Of a stretch of 64,000 bases of DNA, positions 52,920-62,225 are shown piece by piece (within the stretch, counting starts at the first letter, position 1; every line of letters begins with the position of its first letter). The position numbers and the translations under genes are program-made. Under the pieces are notes generated by a model that was not told where the DNA came from, made no database searches, and saw only the letters and a list, made by a program, of their open reading frames with translations. The stretch comes from VXNE01 sp964518405 (lineage in GTDB: Bacteria > Pseudomonadota > Gammaproteobacteria > Pseudomonadales > Azotimanducaceae), in NCBI GenBank assembly GCA_964518405.1, contig CAZFGB010000044.1, forward strand, positions 15,468 through 79,467, written 5' to 3'.

Positions 52920-54065
52920 TCAGTCCATGAAGCGATACAGCCGGCCGGCGTTCTCGCAGGTGATCTTGCGCCGCAGCGCATCGGACACGCCGCCGAGCTC
53001 GCGCGCGATGAACTCCCTGGAATCCGGCCACACGCCGTCGGGATGCGGGAAGTCGCTGCCCCACATCACGTTGTCCTCGCCCAGGATGTCGAGCAGGCGA
53101 ATGCCGATGGGGTCCGACTGGTAGGTGGCATGGCATTGGCGCCGCCAATACTCGGAGGGTTTCATGGTCAGGGTGAGGTCCTTGAATTGATCTTCCCACT
53201 CGAGGTCCATGTGCTCCAGGATGTAGGGAATCCACCCGATGCCGCTTTCGCCGACAACGATGTTCAGCGCTGGGTGTGCTTCGAGCACGCCGCCGTAGAT
53301 GATCTCCATGACGATCTTGGACATCGCCAGTTGGAAACTCGTGATGGTCACGGCGAATGCCTGTCGCCGTTGCAGGGGGGCGAGCGCGTCGAGGTCGTAG
53401 CGGCGGCCCCCGCCGATGGTGTGGTAGTGCAGCGGAAGACCGGCTTCCTCGGTCAGCGCCCATAGCGGTTCCCAGGAGGGGTGGAATAGCGGCGTCATGT
53501 CGTACGTGGCCGCCACCTCGATACCGCGCAGCGCGCCGCGCTCGGCTACCCGGCGCACCTCGTCGCAGGCGGTCCCGACATCGTGGCTCGGAATGCTCGC
53601 GATTCCCGCGAAGCGCTCCGGTCTGGCCGAGCAGAAGTCCGCCATCCAGTCGTTGTAGATGCGCATGACTTCGGTGGCGGCTTCGTCGTCGTTCAGGCGA
53701 TTTGCCGTGCCGAGAATGCCGTAGATCACCTCTCCCTGTATGCCGTCGAGGTCTTGGTCCCGCACCCGGAGTTCCGGGTCGGTCAGTCGCGGGATACCTT
53801 TCGCGCCGTCGCTGTAGAGGCCCTGTTCCGCCATGCGGTCGGAGCGGTGAATCTGGCCCGGCACGTAGACGCGTCCCGCCGAGCCCATGCCGTTCTGCAG
53901 ACCGAACTGCGCGCCGCTCCTGCTCACCCAGAAACGGCCGTCCTCCCTTTGTTCGACGTAGGGCATCCGGTCGCGCAGCGCGGCGGACGCGGTGCTGGTG
54001 AAGAGATCCTCAGGGAGCCAGGGCAGGTCGATGTGGCAATCGGCCGATATGATTTCGTAGCGCAT
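52920..54065 (-). CDS. Amidohydrolase-2 family hydrolase
   Basis: Metal-dependent hydrolase or decarboxylase, 381 residues. It begins MRYEIISADCHIDLPWLPED (first metal motif HxD-like), has FHPSWEPLWALTEEAGLPLH followed by YH as the middle His, and MWGSDFPHPDGVWPDSREFI with the final Asp. This family often degrades carboxylated aromatics. I start at ATG 54065; an ATG at 54113 would add 16 non-conserved residues. Substrate unknown. Confidence 0.87.
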   Translation of the reverse strand: MRYEIISADCHIDLPWLPEDLFTSTASAALRDRMPYVEQREDGRFWVSRSGAQFGLQNGMGSAGRVYVPGQIHRSDRMAEQGLYSDGAKGIPRLTDPELRVRDQDLDGIQGEVIYGILGTANRLNDDEAATEVMRIYNDWMADFCSARPERFAGIASIPSHDVGTACDEVRRVAERGALRGIEVAATYDMTPLFHPSWEPLWALTEEAGLPLHYHTIGGGRRYDLDALAPLQRRQAFAVTITSFQLAMSKIVMEIIYGGVLEAHPALNIVVGESGIGWIPYILEHMDLEWEDQFKDLTLTMKPSEYWRRQCHATYQSDPIGIRLLDILGEDNVMWGSDFPHPDGVWPDSREFIARELGGVSDALRRKITCENAGRLYRFMD

Positions 54066-54161
54066 TTCCTCAAGTGCTCCGCATGGTGTCCGCTGGTCCA
54101 GGACCCAAAGCATACCCCTGCGGGATGCGTTGTCATGCAGGTTTGGTGTCGGGGCGGTTCA

Positions 54162-54318
54162 TGGGCGGGCGGGTTCAGCTGCGATTACCTGCTTCTCGGC
54201 AACGGCGACTCGCCCCCGGTGCACAATCCGGAGTACGACTTCAACGATGCGGCCATCCCTTGCGGCGCGAGCTTTTTCGCGTCGGTCGCGGAACGGGTGC
54301 CGGCGGTGGAGAAGGAGT
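54162..54318 (+). pseudogene. C-terminal fragment of an M20-family peptidase/amidohydrolase
   Basis: In one frame the plus strand reads FSCDYLLLGNGDSPPVHNPE followed by YDFNDAAIPCGASFFASVAE. This is the C-terminal signature of M20 amidohydrolases (LGNGD, HxPxYDFND, PxGA). No start, upstream catalytic domain or continuation is present; amidohydrolase and LLM genes flank it on the other strand. It looks like the relic of a deleted gene. Confidence 0.55.
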
Positions 54319-54346
54319 CCACCCGAGACCGACGGCCTCGACCGTC

Positions 54347-55267
54347 TTACCGGAAGGCGGAGAGAACCTCTTCCTCGAACCGCTGCAGCAGCCCGACGTT
54401 GCCGGACGGCAGTGCCCCGAACATGATCTCGGCGATACCGGCGTCCTCGAACTCGCCGATCCGATCGATGACGTACTGGCTTCCTCCGGCGACGGTGCCC
54501 GGGCCGAAGCGACTCGCGAACTCATCCGTCCGGGCCTTGTCTTCGCTGAGGAGGCAGGGCATGAGCAGCGTCCGGCGGATCTCGGCGGGGTCTCGGCCGA
54601 CGTCCTCGCAGTGCTGCTCGAGGATTTCGGCCTTGTACCGGTAGTACTCCAACGCCATGCCGCCGCCGGCCCAGCCGTCGAGATTCATGACGTCGCCGAA
54701 TTTCGCGAGCGTCCGCAGCGTCCGTTTTGGACCCGTACCGCCGACCATGATGGGGATCGGTTCAGCGTAGGATCCCGGCGACAGGCGAGCCGAATCCAGC
54801 CGGTAGTACCTGCCATCGAAACTGACCGGGTTGCTGGAGCGGATCAGCAGCCGGATGAGTTCGCAGGCCTCCTCGAAACGGTCCTGGCGCTCCTGCATCG
54901 AAGGGAATGTCCAGCCGTAGGCCTCGTGTTCGCGCTGGTACCAGCCCGCGCCGACGGCGAGGGTGAATCGTCCTTCGCTCAGGGTATCGATGGTGCCGGC
55001 GATCTTGGCCAGCAGCGCCGGATTGCGATAGGTGTTGCCCACCACCAGGTTCCCCAGCCTGAGCTTTTTCGTCATGCCGGCGACGAAGGCGATCGCGGAC
55101 AGGCCCTCGAAGGCCGTCAGCGCTTCCTCCTCATGGGTTCCGCGCGGTGGAATGAAGTGATCGGCGAACCAGATGCTGTCCCAGCCGCCCGCTTCCATTG
55201 CTTGCGCCGATGCGAGCACCTGCGCTGACGAGGTGCGATACACGTTTACCTGTACGCCGAATTCCAT
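54347..55267 (-). CDS. LLM-class flavin-dependent oxidoreductase
   Basis: 306 residues. Landmarks are MEFGVQVNVYRTSSAQVLAS, SIWFADHFIPP, KLRLGNLVVGNTYRNPALLA, GRFTLAVGAGWYQREHEAYG and IPIMVGGTGPKRTLR. It resembles F420-dependent LLM enzymes such as the one at 7499-8383. The M20-like relic lies 30 bp downstream. Substrate unknown. Confidence 0.88.
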   Translation of the reverse strand: MEFGVQVNVYRTSSAQVLASAQAMEAGGWDSIWFADHFIPPRGTHEEEALTAFEGLSAIAFVAGMTKKLRLGNLVVGNTYRNPALLAKIAGTIDTLSEGRFTLAVGAGWYQREHEAYGWTFPSMQERQDRFEEACELIRLLIRSSNPVSFDGRYYRLDSARLSPGSYAEPIPIMVGGTGPKRTLRTLAKFGDVMNLDGWAGGGMALEYYRYKAEILEQHCEDVGRDPAEIRRTLLMPCLLSEDKARTDEFASRFGPGTVAGGSQYVIDRIGEFEDAGIAEIMFGALPSGNVGLLQRFEEEVLSAFR

Positions 55268-55335
55268 GTTGTCTCCTCTGGTTCACCGCGCCCGGCGGCG
55301 CGGTGGGTCGCATCTATCCGAAAGCTCCGACCCCG

Positions 55336-56733
55336 CTATCCGCCTTTGCGGGCGTATTCGAACGTCTCGTCCAATGCCTTGCCGAGCTTGTCGAAGAGCT
55401 CGTGGACCTCGGCGTCGGTGATGATGAGGGGCGGGCAGATGGCGACCGAGTCGCCGAGACCCCGCACGATGAGCCCGTGATCCATGGCCCTCTGCATGCA
55501 GTAGGTACCGATGCCGAGTCCCGCATCGAAAGGTTGTTTCGTCTCCTTGTCCGCGACCATTTCGACCGCGCCCATCAGTCCCTTGCCGCGCGCTTCTCCG
55601 ACAACGGGATGCGCCGCAACCTGGGCCAGCCGCGCCTGGAACGTCTCGCTCACCCTGGCCGCGTGGTCGAAGATGCCCCGCTCTTCCATCAGTTCCAGGT
55701 TGCGTAGCGCCACCGCGGCGCAGACCGGGTGCCCCGAGTAGGTAAACCCGTGCGCGAAGATGCCCACGTCCTTGCTGGCGTCGACGAGAGGTTCGTACAT
55801 GGACTCCGGAATGATTACTGCGGAGATGGGCAGGTACGCCGACGACAGCGCCTTGGCCACGGTCATCGTGTGAGGACGCATCCCCATCGTCTCGGCGCCG
55901 AACGGTTTGCCCGTGCGGCCGAATCCGCAGATCACTTCATCGTCAACAAGAAGTACGCCGTGTTTTTGGAGCACGGCCTGGATCTTTTCGTAGTAGCCGT
56001 CCGGCGGCACGATGACGCCGGCGACCCCGAGGATGGGTTCGGCGATGAACGCGGCGACGGTTTCGGGGCCTTCCGCCACGATGAGGTCGTCGAGCGCCTT
56101 CGCAAGGCGCGTGGTGAAAGCGTCCTCCGATTCGCCTTCATGCGCGTGGCGATAGTAGTGCGGATGGGCGGTGTGCAGGATGCCGGGTATCGGCAGGTCG
56201 AAATGCGCATGGAAGGGCGGCAGGCCCGTCAGGCTGCCGCTGGCGACGGTAAGGCCGTGATAACCGCCCAGATGCGCGATGATCTTCTTCTTTTCCCGTT
56301 TGCCGATGAGGTTGTGGTAGTACCACATGAGCTTGATCTGGGTGTCGTTGGCGTCTGAACCGGACAGGCCGAAGAAGACACGTCCCGCATCGAACGGCAT
56401 CATCGACTTGAGCTTCTCGGCCAGGAGCACGCTCGGCTCGTGGGTCTTGCCCGCGAACAACTGCGAGAACGAGAGTTTCCTGATCTGCTCCGCTGCGGCC
56501 TGGGCGAGTTCCTCTTCGCCATATCCGATCGCGGTACACCAAAGGCCCGCCATGCCTTCCAGGTATTGCTTGCCGTTGTTGTCCCACAGGTAAACGCCCT
56601 CGGCCCGGGCGTGCACGACCGGGCCCTGCGCCTGGTGGGCGCCCAGGTTCGTGTTGGGGTGCAGCAGGTGGTCGAGATCCTTCGCCTCGATGGATCCGGG
56701 CGGGAACTCGTTATGCAGGGAACCAGGCTTCAA
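55336..56733 (-). CDS. Class III (omega-amino acid) aminotransferase
   Basis: PLP enzyme of 465 residues. The signature is VDDEVICGFGRTGKPFGAET with the cofactor-contacting Asp, and TVAKALSSAYLPISAVIIPE carries the Schiff-base Lys. LFAGKTHEPSVLLAEKLKSM, then FGLSGSDANDTQIKL, and GYHGLTVASGSLTG are further landmarks. It moves amino groups from omega-amino acids or amines to pyruvate; the substrate is not fixed by sequence. Confidence 0.93.
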   Translation of the reverse strand: MKPGSLHNEFPPGSIEAKDLDHLLHPNTNLGAHQAQGPVVHARAEGVYLWDNNGKQYLEGMAGLWCTAIGYGEEELAQAAAEQIRKLSFSQLFAGKTHEPSVLLAEKLKSMMPFDAGRVFFGLSGSDANDTQIKLMWYYHNLIGKREKKKIIAHLGGYHGLTVASGSLTGLPPFHAHFDLPIPGILHTAHPHYYRHAHEGESEDAFTTRLAKALDDLIVAEGPETVAAFIAEPILGVAGVIVPPDGYYEKIQAVLQKHGVLLVDDEVICGFGRTGKPFGAETMGMRPHTMTVAKALSSAYLPISAVIIPESMYEPLVDASKDVGIFAHGFTYSGHPVCAAVALRNLELMEERGIFDHAARVSETFQARLAQVAAHPVVGEARGKGLMGAVEMVADKETKQPFDAGLGIGTYCMQRAMDHGLIVRGLGDSVAICPPLIITDAEVHELFDKLGKALDETFEYARKGG

Positions 56734-56772
56734 GAGACAGAATCCTTATTTGATAATGAATTGCATTCCCGG

Positions 56773-57177
56773 TCAGCAAAGTGGCAGCAGGGGACGGTCG
56801 GGTGATCGAGGGTTGGGCACGAGCCTTTTCCGGGAGGGATCGATCCGCCAGTCCATTTCCTCGAGCGGGACCGCGCCGAGCAAGGGTTCGGAGCCCCGTG
56901 GCAGTTCGATCACGCGAACTTGGCAAAGCCGCCCCTGCACTTCGAGTTCCACGATGCCGAGTACGCGATACTCATGCTGGCCGCCGTCCGCAGTAAACAC
57001 CCTCACCTCGCCAAGCTCCTCCAGCCTGAGGGACTCGATAAGTTCCGCAGGTAGTGCAAGCTCAGCGGCCCCGGAGTCGACGAGCATGTCGCAGGTAACC
57101 TCGTCGCCTTGTCGATCAGGCGCAAGGAACCGGTTCTGCCAGTTCCTGACCTTGGCGCCTACGTAGAAGATTCCCAT
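56773..57177 (-). CDS. Retropepsin-like aspartic protease (clan AA) domain protein
   Basis: 134 residues, one retropepsin-like half. The catalytic motif is MLVDSGAAELALP (Asp34, in place of the usual DTGA), followed by VRVFTADGGQHEYRVLGI and LLGAVPLEEMDWRIDP. Two copies would form a dimeric active site. Role unknown; such genes often occur alone beside unrelated genes. It lies 6 bp downstream of the SDR gene on this strand. Confidence 0.82.
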   Translation of the reverse strand: MGIFYVGAKVRNWQNRFLAPDRQGDEVTCDMLVDSGAAELALPAELIESLRLEELGEVRVFTADGGQHEYRVLGIVELEVQGRLCQVRVIELPRGSEPLLGAVPLEEMDWRIDPSRKRLVPNPRSPDRPLLPLC

Positions 57178-57183
57178 GTCGGT

Positions 57184-57996
57184 TCAGACCAACTCGGCCG
57201 GCTCGAGTTTGAATTCTTCAATCACTTGGTCGGCATAGTCGATGCGTCCGGTGATCTCGGCGGGATCGCCATGGCAGAGGCGCAGGCACGCCTCGGCCAT
57301 GTGTTCCACCGGGGTGACGCGATCCCGGTTCGCGTCGTTGATGAGCTTGTGGTGCACGACGCCGGGCGTGGCGACGAGGCCGGGCGATATGACGTTGACG
57401 CCGATGCCCGTGCCATGGAGTTCCTGCGCCAAACCGGTGGTGAACCGCTCCAGCGCCGCCTTGCACATCCCGTAGACCGTGCCGCCGCGTCCGCCGCCGG
57501 CCTTTGCGTCCGGGTGCAGGGCGGCGTGTGAAGAGATGTTCAGGATCCATCCCCTGCCGCGCTCGATCATGCCGGGGAGGATCATCTGGGCGAGCTCGAA
57601 GGCCGCATAGACCTGGACGTCCATCATGGTGCGATAGCGCTTTTCCGCGAAGTCGACGATGGGAATGAACCAGGTGACGGCCGCGTTGTTGACGAGGATG
57701 TCGACGGGACCGAACAGCCTTTCGGCCTCGTCGATGAGGTGGCGGCGGTCGTCCGCGTCCGCCAGGTTGCAGCGCACCGGGGCTGCCTCGCCGCCGGCGT
57801 CCACGATGTCCTGGGCGCACTGCTTGATGGTTCCGGGCAGGAAATGATCCGACGACTCGACGGTGCGCGCGGAGACGATCACTTTCGCTCCTTCCATGGC
57901 GAGGCGCTTGGCGATCGCCTCGCCGATGCCCCGGCTGGCGCCCGTGACTACCGCGACCTGGCCGGCGACGACGCCGTTCGTGTTGACTTCGGCCAT
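57184..57996 (-). CDS. SDR-family NAD(P)-dependent oxidoreductase
   Basis: 270 residues. TGASRGIGEAIAKRLA is the cofactor loop, DILVNNAAV the NNAG-like motif, ISSHAALHPD the catalytic Ser, and YGMCKAALERF the YxxxK pair. It reduces or oxidises a hydroxyl group of an unknown substrate. It shares the strand and close spacing with the retropepsin-like gene downstream. Confidence 0.93.
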   Translation of the reverse strand: MAEVNTNGVVAGQVAVVTGASRGIGEAIAKRLAMEGAKVIVSARTVESSDHFLPGTIKQCAQDIVDAGGEAAPVRCNLADADDRRHLIDEAERLFGPVDILVNNAAVTWFIPIVDFAEKRYRTMMDVQVYAAFELAQMILPGMIERGRGWILNISSHAALHPDAKAGGGRGGTVYGMCKAALERFTTGLAQELHGTGIGVNVISPGLVATPGVVHHKLINDANRDRVTPVEHMAEACLRLCHGDPAEITGRIDYADQVIEEFKLEPAELV

Positions 57997-58050
57997 GATG
58001 ATCCTTCCGCGATCGAGACGTGAGGGCGGATCATATACGGGCGAGCGCGG

Positions 58051-59052
58051 TCAGGGCACGTACATTCTGGATACCCTGTTGCCGACGCCGGTCAGGATTT
58101 CGTAGCTGATGGTGTCCGCCCAGGCCGCGACTTCGTCGATGCTTACGCTGTTTCCGAAGAACTCGATCCAGTCGCCGGGTGCAACCAACGGCAGGTCGGT
58201 CACGTCCACCAGGGTCAGGTCCATGGACACGCGCCCGATGATCGGCGTCCTGATCGTCCTGAATGCGGACTGTCCACGATTGGAAAGGGCACGCGGCAAC
58301 CCGTCCGCATAGCCTATCCCGACCACTGCGACCATCGTGTCGCGCCCGGTCACATGGGATCCGCCGTAGCCGACCGAGGCGCCGGCCATGACCTTCCGCA
58401 CCTGCAGCACCTCGCCTTCGAGAGTCGCGACGCAGCGCATCGGGTTCCCCTGCTCGGCAAAGGGATTGCCGCCGTAGAGACCGATGCCGGGGCGCCCGAT
58501 ACCGTCCACGCCGGCGAGAATCGCAGCCGAGTTCGCGATGCTTGCAGGGACGCCGGGAAACCGCGCTGCGAATGCCTGGAAGCGCGCAAGCTGCGCTTCG
58601 TTCAGCGGATGCTCCGGGGTGTCCGAGCAGGCGAGGTGCGTCATCAGGAGCTTGACTTCCGTGTCGGCGGGAATCGTTTCGGCGTCCAAGCCGTCGAATC
58701 CCAGCCGGTGCATGCCGGTGTCCACGTGCAGGGCGATCGGCCCCGCTCGCATCTGGGCGGGGTGATTCACCACCGGGATCAGGCCCTCTCCTTCGACGAC
58801 ACCCGAAAACACGAATATGTCGAAGGTCTCGGCATCCGGCAGGATGCGTCGCAGTTCGCGTCCCTCCGGGTCCGTCGCGACGAAGAACTGCCGGCATCCC
58901 TCGGCGGCCAGCCGGCGCGTTACGGGCTCGATGCCGATGCCGTACGCATTCGCCTTGACGACAGCGGCACAACCCCCGGAGGCGCGGTCGCAAAACTCGC
59001 GATAGTTGGCCGCGAGTGCGTCGAGGTCGACGACGAGCCGAGCGTGGGTCAT
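58051..59052 (-). CDS. alr: Alanine racemase
   Basis: PLP-dependent racemase supplying D-alanine for peptidoglycan. The Schiff-base Lys33 lies in AVVKANAYGIG; the second catalytic residue is probably Tyr229 (VGYGGSHVTGRD). LHVDTGMHRLGF, SNRGQSAFRTIRTPIIGRVS and MDLTLVDVTDLP are further landmarks. Length 333 residues, slightly short for the family. It lies divergent from the alpha/beta hydrolase. Confidence 0.93.
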   Translation of the reverse strand: MTHARLVVDLDALAANYREFCDRASGGCAAVVKANAYGIGIEPVTRRLAAEGCRQFFVATDPEGRELRRILPDAETFDIFVFSGVVEGEGLIPVVNHPAQMRAGPIALHVDTGMHRLGFDGLDAETIPADTEVKLLMTHLACSDTPEHPLNEAQLARFQAFAARFPGVPASIANSAAILAGVDGIGRPGIGLYGGNPFAEQGNPMRCVATLEGEVLQVRKVMAGASVGYGGSHVTGRDTMVAVVGIGYADGLPRALSNRGQSAFRTIRTPIIGRVSMDLTLVDVTDLPLVAPGDWIEFFGNSVSIDEVAAWADTISYEILTGVGNRVSRMYVP

Positions 59053-59129
59053 CTGCTATCAGCCAGGAGTGTCCGATGTCGCGATGAAAATACACGAAGC
59101 GCCGGGGAAGCAGGTATATTCGCCGCGCA
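59053..59129. promoter_or_regulatory. Divergent alr / hydrolase promoter region
   Basis: TATATT at 59115-59120 followed by CGCCGCGC lies just 9 nt before the ATG at 59130, suggesting a very short or absent leader; there is no ribosome-binding site before that ATG. The alr promoter should lie on the opposite strand here, but I see no clear hexamers. Confidence 0.4.
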
Positions 59130-60047
59130 ATGCCTGAGGACACGCATGAGCATCGAAAGCACCTCGCGGCTTTGGCACTTGCGTTGGCGTGCGCGCATGG
59201 CCATGCCGACATGATGGACCGGGTCGAACATCGTTACGCCGAGAACGAAGGCGTCAGGATCCACTACGTCGTGGCGGGCGCGGGACCCCTCGTGGCCATG
59301 GTTCACGGCTTTCCCGACTTCTGGTATTCGTGGCGCGAGCAGATCGCCTCGCTTGAGGACACTTATCGGCTCGCCGCCGTCGATCTGCGCGGATACAACG
59401 GCAGCGACAAGCCGAAGGGTGTCGAGAACTACGCGATGCCTCTCCTGGTCGCCGACATCGCCGCGGTGATAGCAGCGGAAGGGGAGGAGTCCGCAGTCGT
59501 TGCCGGCCACGACTGGGGTGGCGCCATTGCCTGGAGCCTCGCCATGTCGCGCCCGGAACTGGTGTCCGCGCTGGTGATCCTGAACCTGCCGCATCCGGCG
59601 GGCCTGAGGCGGGAGCTGGCGACGAATCCGGACCAGCAACAAAGCAGCGCCTACGCTTACGCGTTCCAGAAGCCGGATGCCCACAGGGCGTTGACAGCGG
59701 AAGGGCTTGCCGGGTGGGTGACGGATGAATCGGCCCGCGCGAGGTACGTGGAGGCGTTCGAGCGGTCCGATTTCGAAGCGATGCTGAACTATTACAAGGC
59801 GAACTTTCCGTCCGGTGCGGGCGCCGCCGAGACGGTCGCGTTTCCGAAAGTCCAATGTCCGGTGTTGATGTTTCACGGCCTCGAAGACGAGGCTCTGCTT
59901 CCCGGCGCGCTGAACGAAACCTGGAACTGGGTGGAGCGCGACCTGACCCTGGTGACGATCCCGGGCGCGGGCCACTTCATGCAGCAGGACGCGAGCGAAA
60001 TGGTCTCTGAGACCATGCGGGACTGGCTGGGACGGCGCGTGCGCTGA
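59130..60047 (+). CDS. Alpha/beta hydrolase (epoxide hydrolase-like), possibly exported
   Basis: 305 residues. A short hydrophobic N-terminal stretch (HLAALALALACAHGHA) resembles a signal peptide. The fold landmarks are AMVHGFPDFWYSWREQ, VAGHDWGGAIAW with nucleophile Asp128, and ITxPGAGHFMQQ-like sequence at the end with the catalytic His. HGFPDF and the GHDWGG nucleophile elbow point to epoxide hydrolase or haloacetate dehalogenase activity. Substrate unknown. Confidence 0.88.
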   Translation: MPEDTHEHRKHLAALALALACAHGHADMMDRVEHRYAENEGVRIHYVVAGAGPLVAMVHGFPDFWYSWREQIASLEDTYRLAAVDLRGYNGSDKPKGVENYAMPLLVADIAAVIAAEGEESAVVAGHDWGGAIAWSLAMSRPELVSALVILNLPHPAGLRRELATNPDQQQSSAYAYAFQKPDAHRALTAEGLAGWVTDESARARYVEAFERSDFEAMLNYYKANFPSGAGAAETVAFPKVQCPVLMFHGLEDEALLPGALNETWNWVERDLTLVTIPGAGHFMQQDASEMVSETMRDWLGRRVR

Positions 60048-60052
60048 TTCCG

Positions 60053-61663
60053 CTATCCGGCGTCGACGAGGACTCCCGGGTTCAGTATCCCGTTGGGGTC
60101 CAGACGGCTTTTCACCGCCTTCAGCGCGTCGCCGAAGAGTTCCGGCCGCTGCCGGTCCCACGCGGGCCGGTGCATGCGTCCTACGGCATGGTGGTGGGTG
60201 ACCGTGCCGCCCGCATCGACGACGGCCGCCATGGCTTCGTCCTTGATGGTCTGCCACTGCTCGTCTTCCGCGCCGGGGCGCGCCGCGCCGTTGAACGTGT
60301 AGTAGGGCGCCGGGCCGTCGGGGTAGACGTGGGTGAAACGGCAGGACAGGAACGCGCCGTCGCCCAGCACTTCGTCGAGCACGCGTCGCATGCGGGCGCG
60401 GACCGTTGCATCGAATTCCTGCCAGCGGTCCCACGTGATCGCGGTCTCGAAAGTGTCGGACATCAGGCCGAGACCGTTTGTCAGTCCGGCACTCACGCCG
60501 ATGAACGCGTTGCGCCACGCACCGACCGCCCCGCCCCGGCGACCGGCCTGGCGGTCGCCGTCGTCGATCGCCAGTTCGTCGTCTTCAATCAGGCCGCCAT
60601 GGTCCCGGGCGATGGCGACGGCGTGCTTCAGGATTTCGCCCTGGGGAATGTCCGCCGACTCGAAGCCGATGATGAGCAGCGCGGTGTCGCCATCGAGTCC
60701 CGCATTGGCGCCAGCCTCGGCCGGATCGAGGATGCGCAGGTTCGCCGGCCAGAGTTTCGCCTGGACGATGGCGCGCACCGCTTCGCAGCCCGTATGCCAG
60801 TCGCTGAACCGTATCCCCCCGTTCGCCCGGAAAGTGGGGCGCTTCTGCAGGCGCAGCCAGCACTCGGTGATGATGCCCAGCACGCCTTCGGAACCGATCA
60901 CCAGGCGGTCCGGACTGGGGCCCGCGCCGCTGCCGGGCAGGCGGCGCGTCTCCATCCATCCGGCGGGCGTCAGCATGCGGGTGGACTCGACGAAATCGTC
61001 GATGTGGGTGTGATTGGTGGCGTAGTGGCCGCCGGAACGGGTCGCGACCCATCCTCCCACGGTCGACCACGGAAAGCTCTGGGGAAAGTGGCGCAGGGTC
61101 AGGCCTCGGGGTCGAAGCGCTGATTCCAGGTCTGGGCCGAGGATGCCGGCCTGGAACTTCCCCGCGCGGGAAACCTCGTCGATCTCACAGACCGCGTTCA
61201 GGTTGTCGAGATCGATGGTGACAGCGCCGTCGATACCGTCGGGAACCTTCACGCCCCATACCACGGAGGTGCCGCCGCCGTAGGGGACGACCGCGTAGCG
61301 TTTCGCGTCGCACCATTCGAGCACGGACTCGAGTTCCGCGTCCGTGCGCGGATGCGCGACCGCGTCGGGCGGGTTCCTGAACACGCCCTGAAGGGCCGCC
61401 AGGAGTTCCGTGCGGTGCCCGCCGTAGGTATGCGTCAGCCTGTCCGCGCGGTCGGCGCGGACGAAACCGGACAGCCGCGAGGGGACTTCGATGCGGCTGT
61501 CTTGGAGTGCGATGTCTTCGATCGCCGGTATGGGCGGGACCTGCACTTCCCTACCCAGTCGGGCGGAAACCTGCCGGGCGGCTTCAGTTCGCTGCGCATT
61601 GGTGGGTTCGTCGGATACGTACCCCCAGGTCCAGAAACTGCGGCGTTCTTCTCGTGCGGCCAT
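60053..61663 (-). CDS. FAD-linked oxidase, alkyl-dihydroxyacetonephosphate synthase-like
   Basis: 536-residue flavoprotein of the VAO/PCMH family. VAHPRTDAELESVLEW and VVPYGGGTSVVWGV form the FAD-binding start. LTLRHFPQSFPWSTVGGWVA and TRSGGHYATNHTHIDDFVES are highly like AGPS. VIGSEGVLGIITE, GTVTHHHAVGRMH and SRLDPNGILNPGVL close the fold. AGPS makes ether-lipid precursors; bacterial relatives may act on other acyl or alkyl substrates, so ether-lipid synthesis is only a suggestion. Confidence 0.9.
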   Translation of the reverse strand: MAAREERRSFWTWGYVSDEPTNAQRTEAARQVSARLGREVQVPPIPAIEDIALQDSRIEVPSRLSGFVRADRADRLTHTYGGHRTELLAALQGVFRNPPDAVAHPRTDAELESVLEWCDAKRYAVVPYGGGTSVVWGVKVPDGIDGAVTIDLDNLNAVCEIDEVSRAGKFQAGILGPDLESALRPRGLTLRHFPQSFPWSTVGGWVATRSGGHYATNHTHIDDFVESTRMLTPAGWMETRRLPGSGAGPSPDRLVIGSEGVLGIITECWLRLQKRPTFRANGGIRFSDWHTGCEAVRAIVQAKLWPANLRILDPAEAGANAGLDGDTALLIIGFESADIPQGEILKHAVAIARDHGGLIEDDELAIDDGDRQAGRRGGAVGAWRNAFIGVSAGLTNGLGLMSDTFETAITWDRWQEFDATVRARMRRVLDEVLGDGAFLSCRFTHVYPDGPAPYYTFNGAARPGAEDEQWQTIKDEAMAAVVDAGGTVTHHHAVGRMHRPAWDRQRPELFGDALKAVKSRLDPNGILNPGVLVDAG

Positions 61664-61794
61664 CCTGCTCCTTTATCCGGGGGCCTCACGCCGTAGGCGT
61701 GATGGGGTCCGGCCAGGGTCCGGGTCACTATGACATAATTTCGAGTCCATCCTTCAAGCTGGAAAGCGGTCGCAGGATCGCCGGACCCTGATTC

Positions 61795-62202
61795 ATGTCT
61801 TTCACCCGGGTGCGCCCCATTGTGCAGGAGAGCTATGCCAGGACACTCGGGGTCGAGCTGGTGGAGGCGGGCCAGGATCGCGTCGTCGCGCGGTTGCCCT
61901 ATCGGGAACAGTTGGGCACCGGCCGCATTCACGGCGGCGCTATCAGCGGACTCGTCGACATCGCCGCCACGGCGGCGTTCTGGTCGCATCGGGATCTGCC
62001 GTCGAATGCGCGCGGCGCGACCATCGGCTTCACCGTCAACTTCCTGCGCGTGGCGGCCCGGACGGACCTGTCGGCGACTGCGACGGTACGGCGGCGGGGC
62101 GGCACCATCTGCGTCGGCGACGTATCGGTTGTCGGACAGGACGGCGAGGAGGTGGCCACGGCGGTGGTGACCTACAAGCTCGACCGGTCGAACCGGGACT
62201 GA
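61795..62202 (+). CDS. PaaI-family hotdog thioesterase
   Basis: 135 residues. RIHGGAISGLVDIAATAAFW is the PaaI signature with the likely nucleophile region, followed by GFTVNFLRVAARTDLSATAT and a CVGDVSVVGQDGEEVATAVV strand. It cleaves a CoA thioester, possibly an aromatic or short acyl-CoA. It is 23 bp upstream of the Nramp-like transporter gene. Confidence 0.9.
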   Translation: MSFTRVRPIVQESYARTLGVELVEAGQDRVVARLPYREQLGTGRIHGGAISGLVDIAATAAFWSHRDLPSNARGATIGFTVNFLRVAARTDLSATATVRRRGGTICVGDVSVVGQDGEEVATAVVTYKLDRSNRD

Positions 62203-62225
62203 GCTCGAATCTGTAGAGCGCCGCC

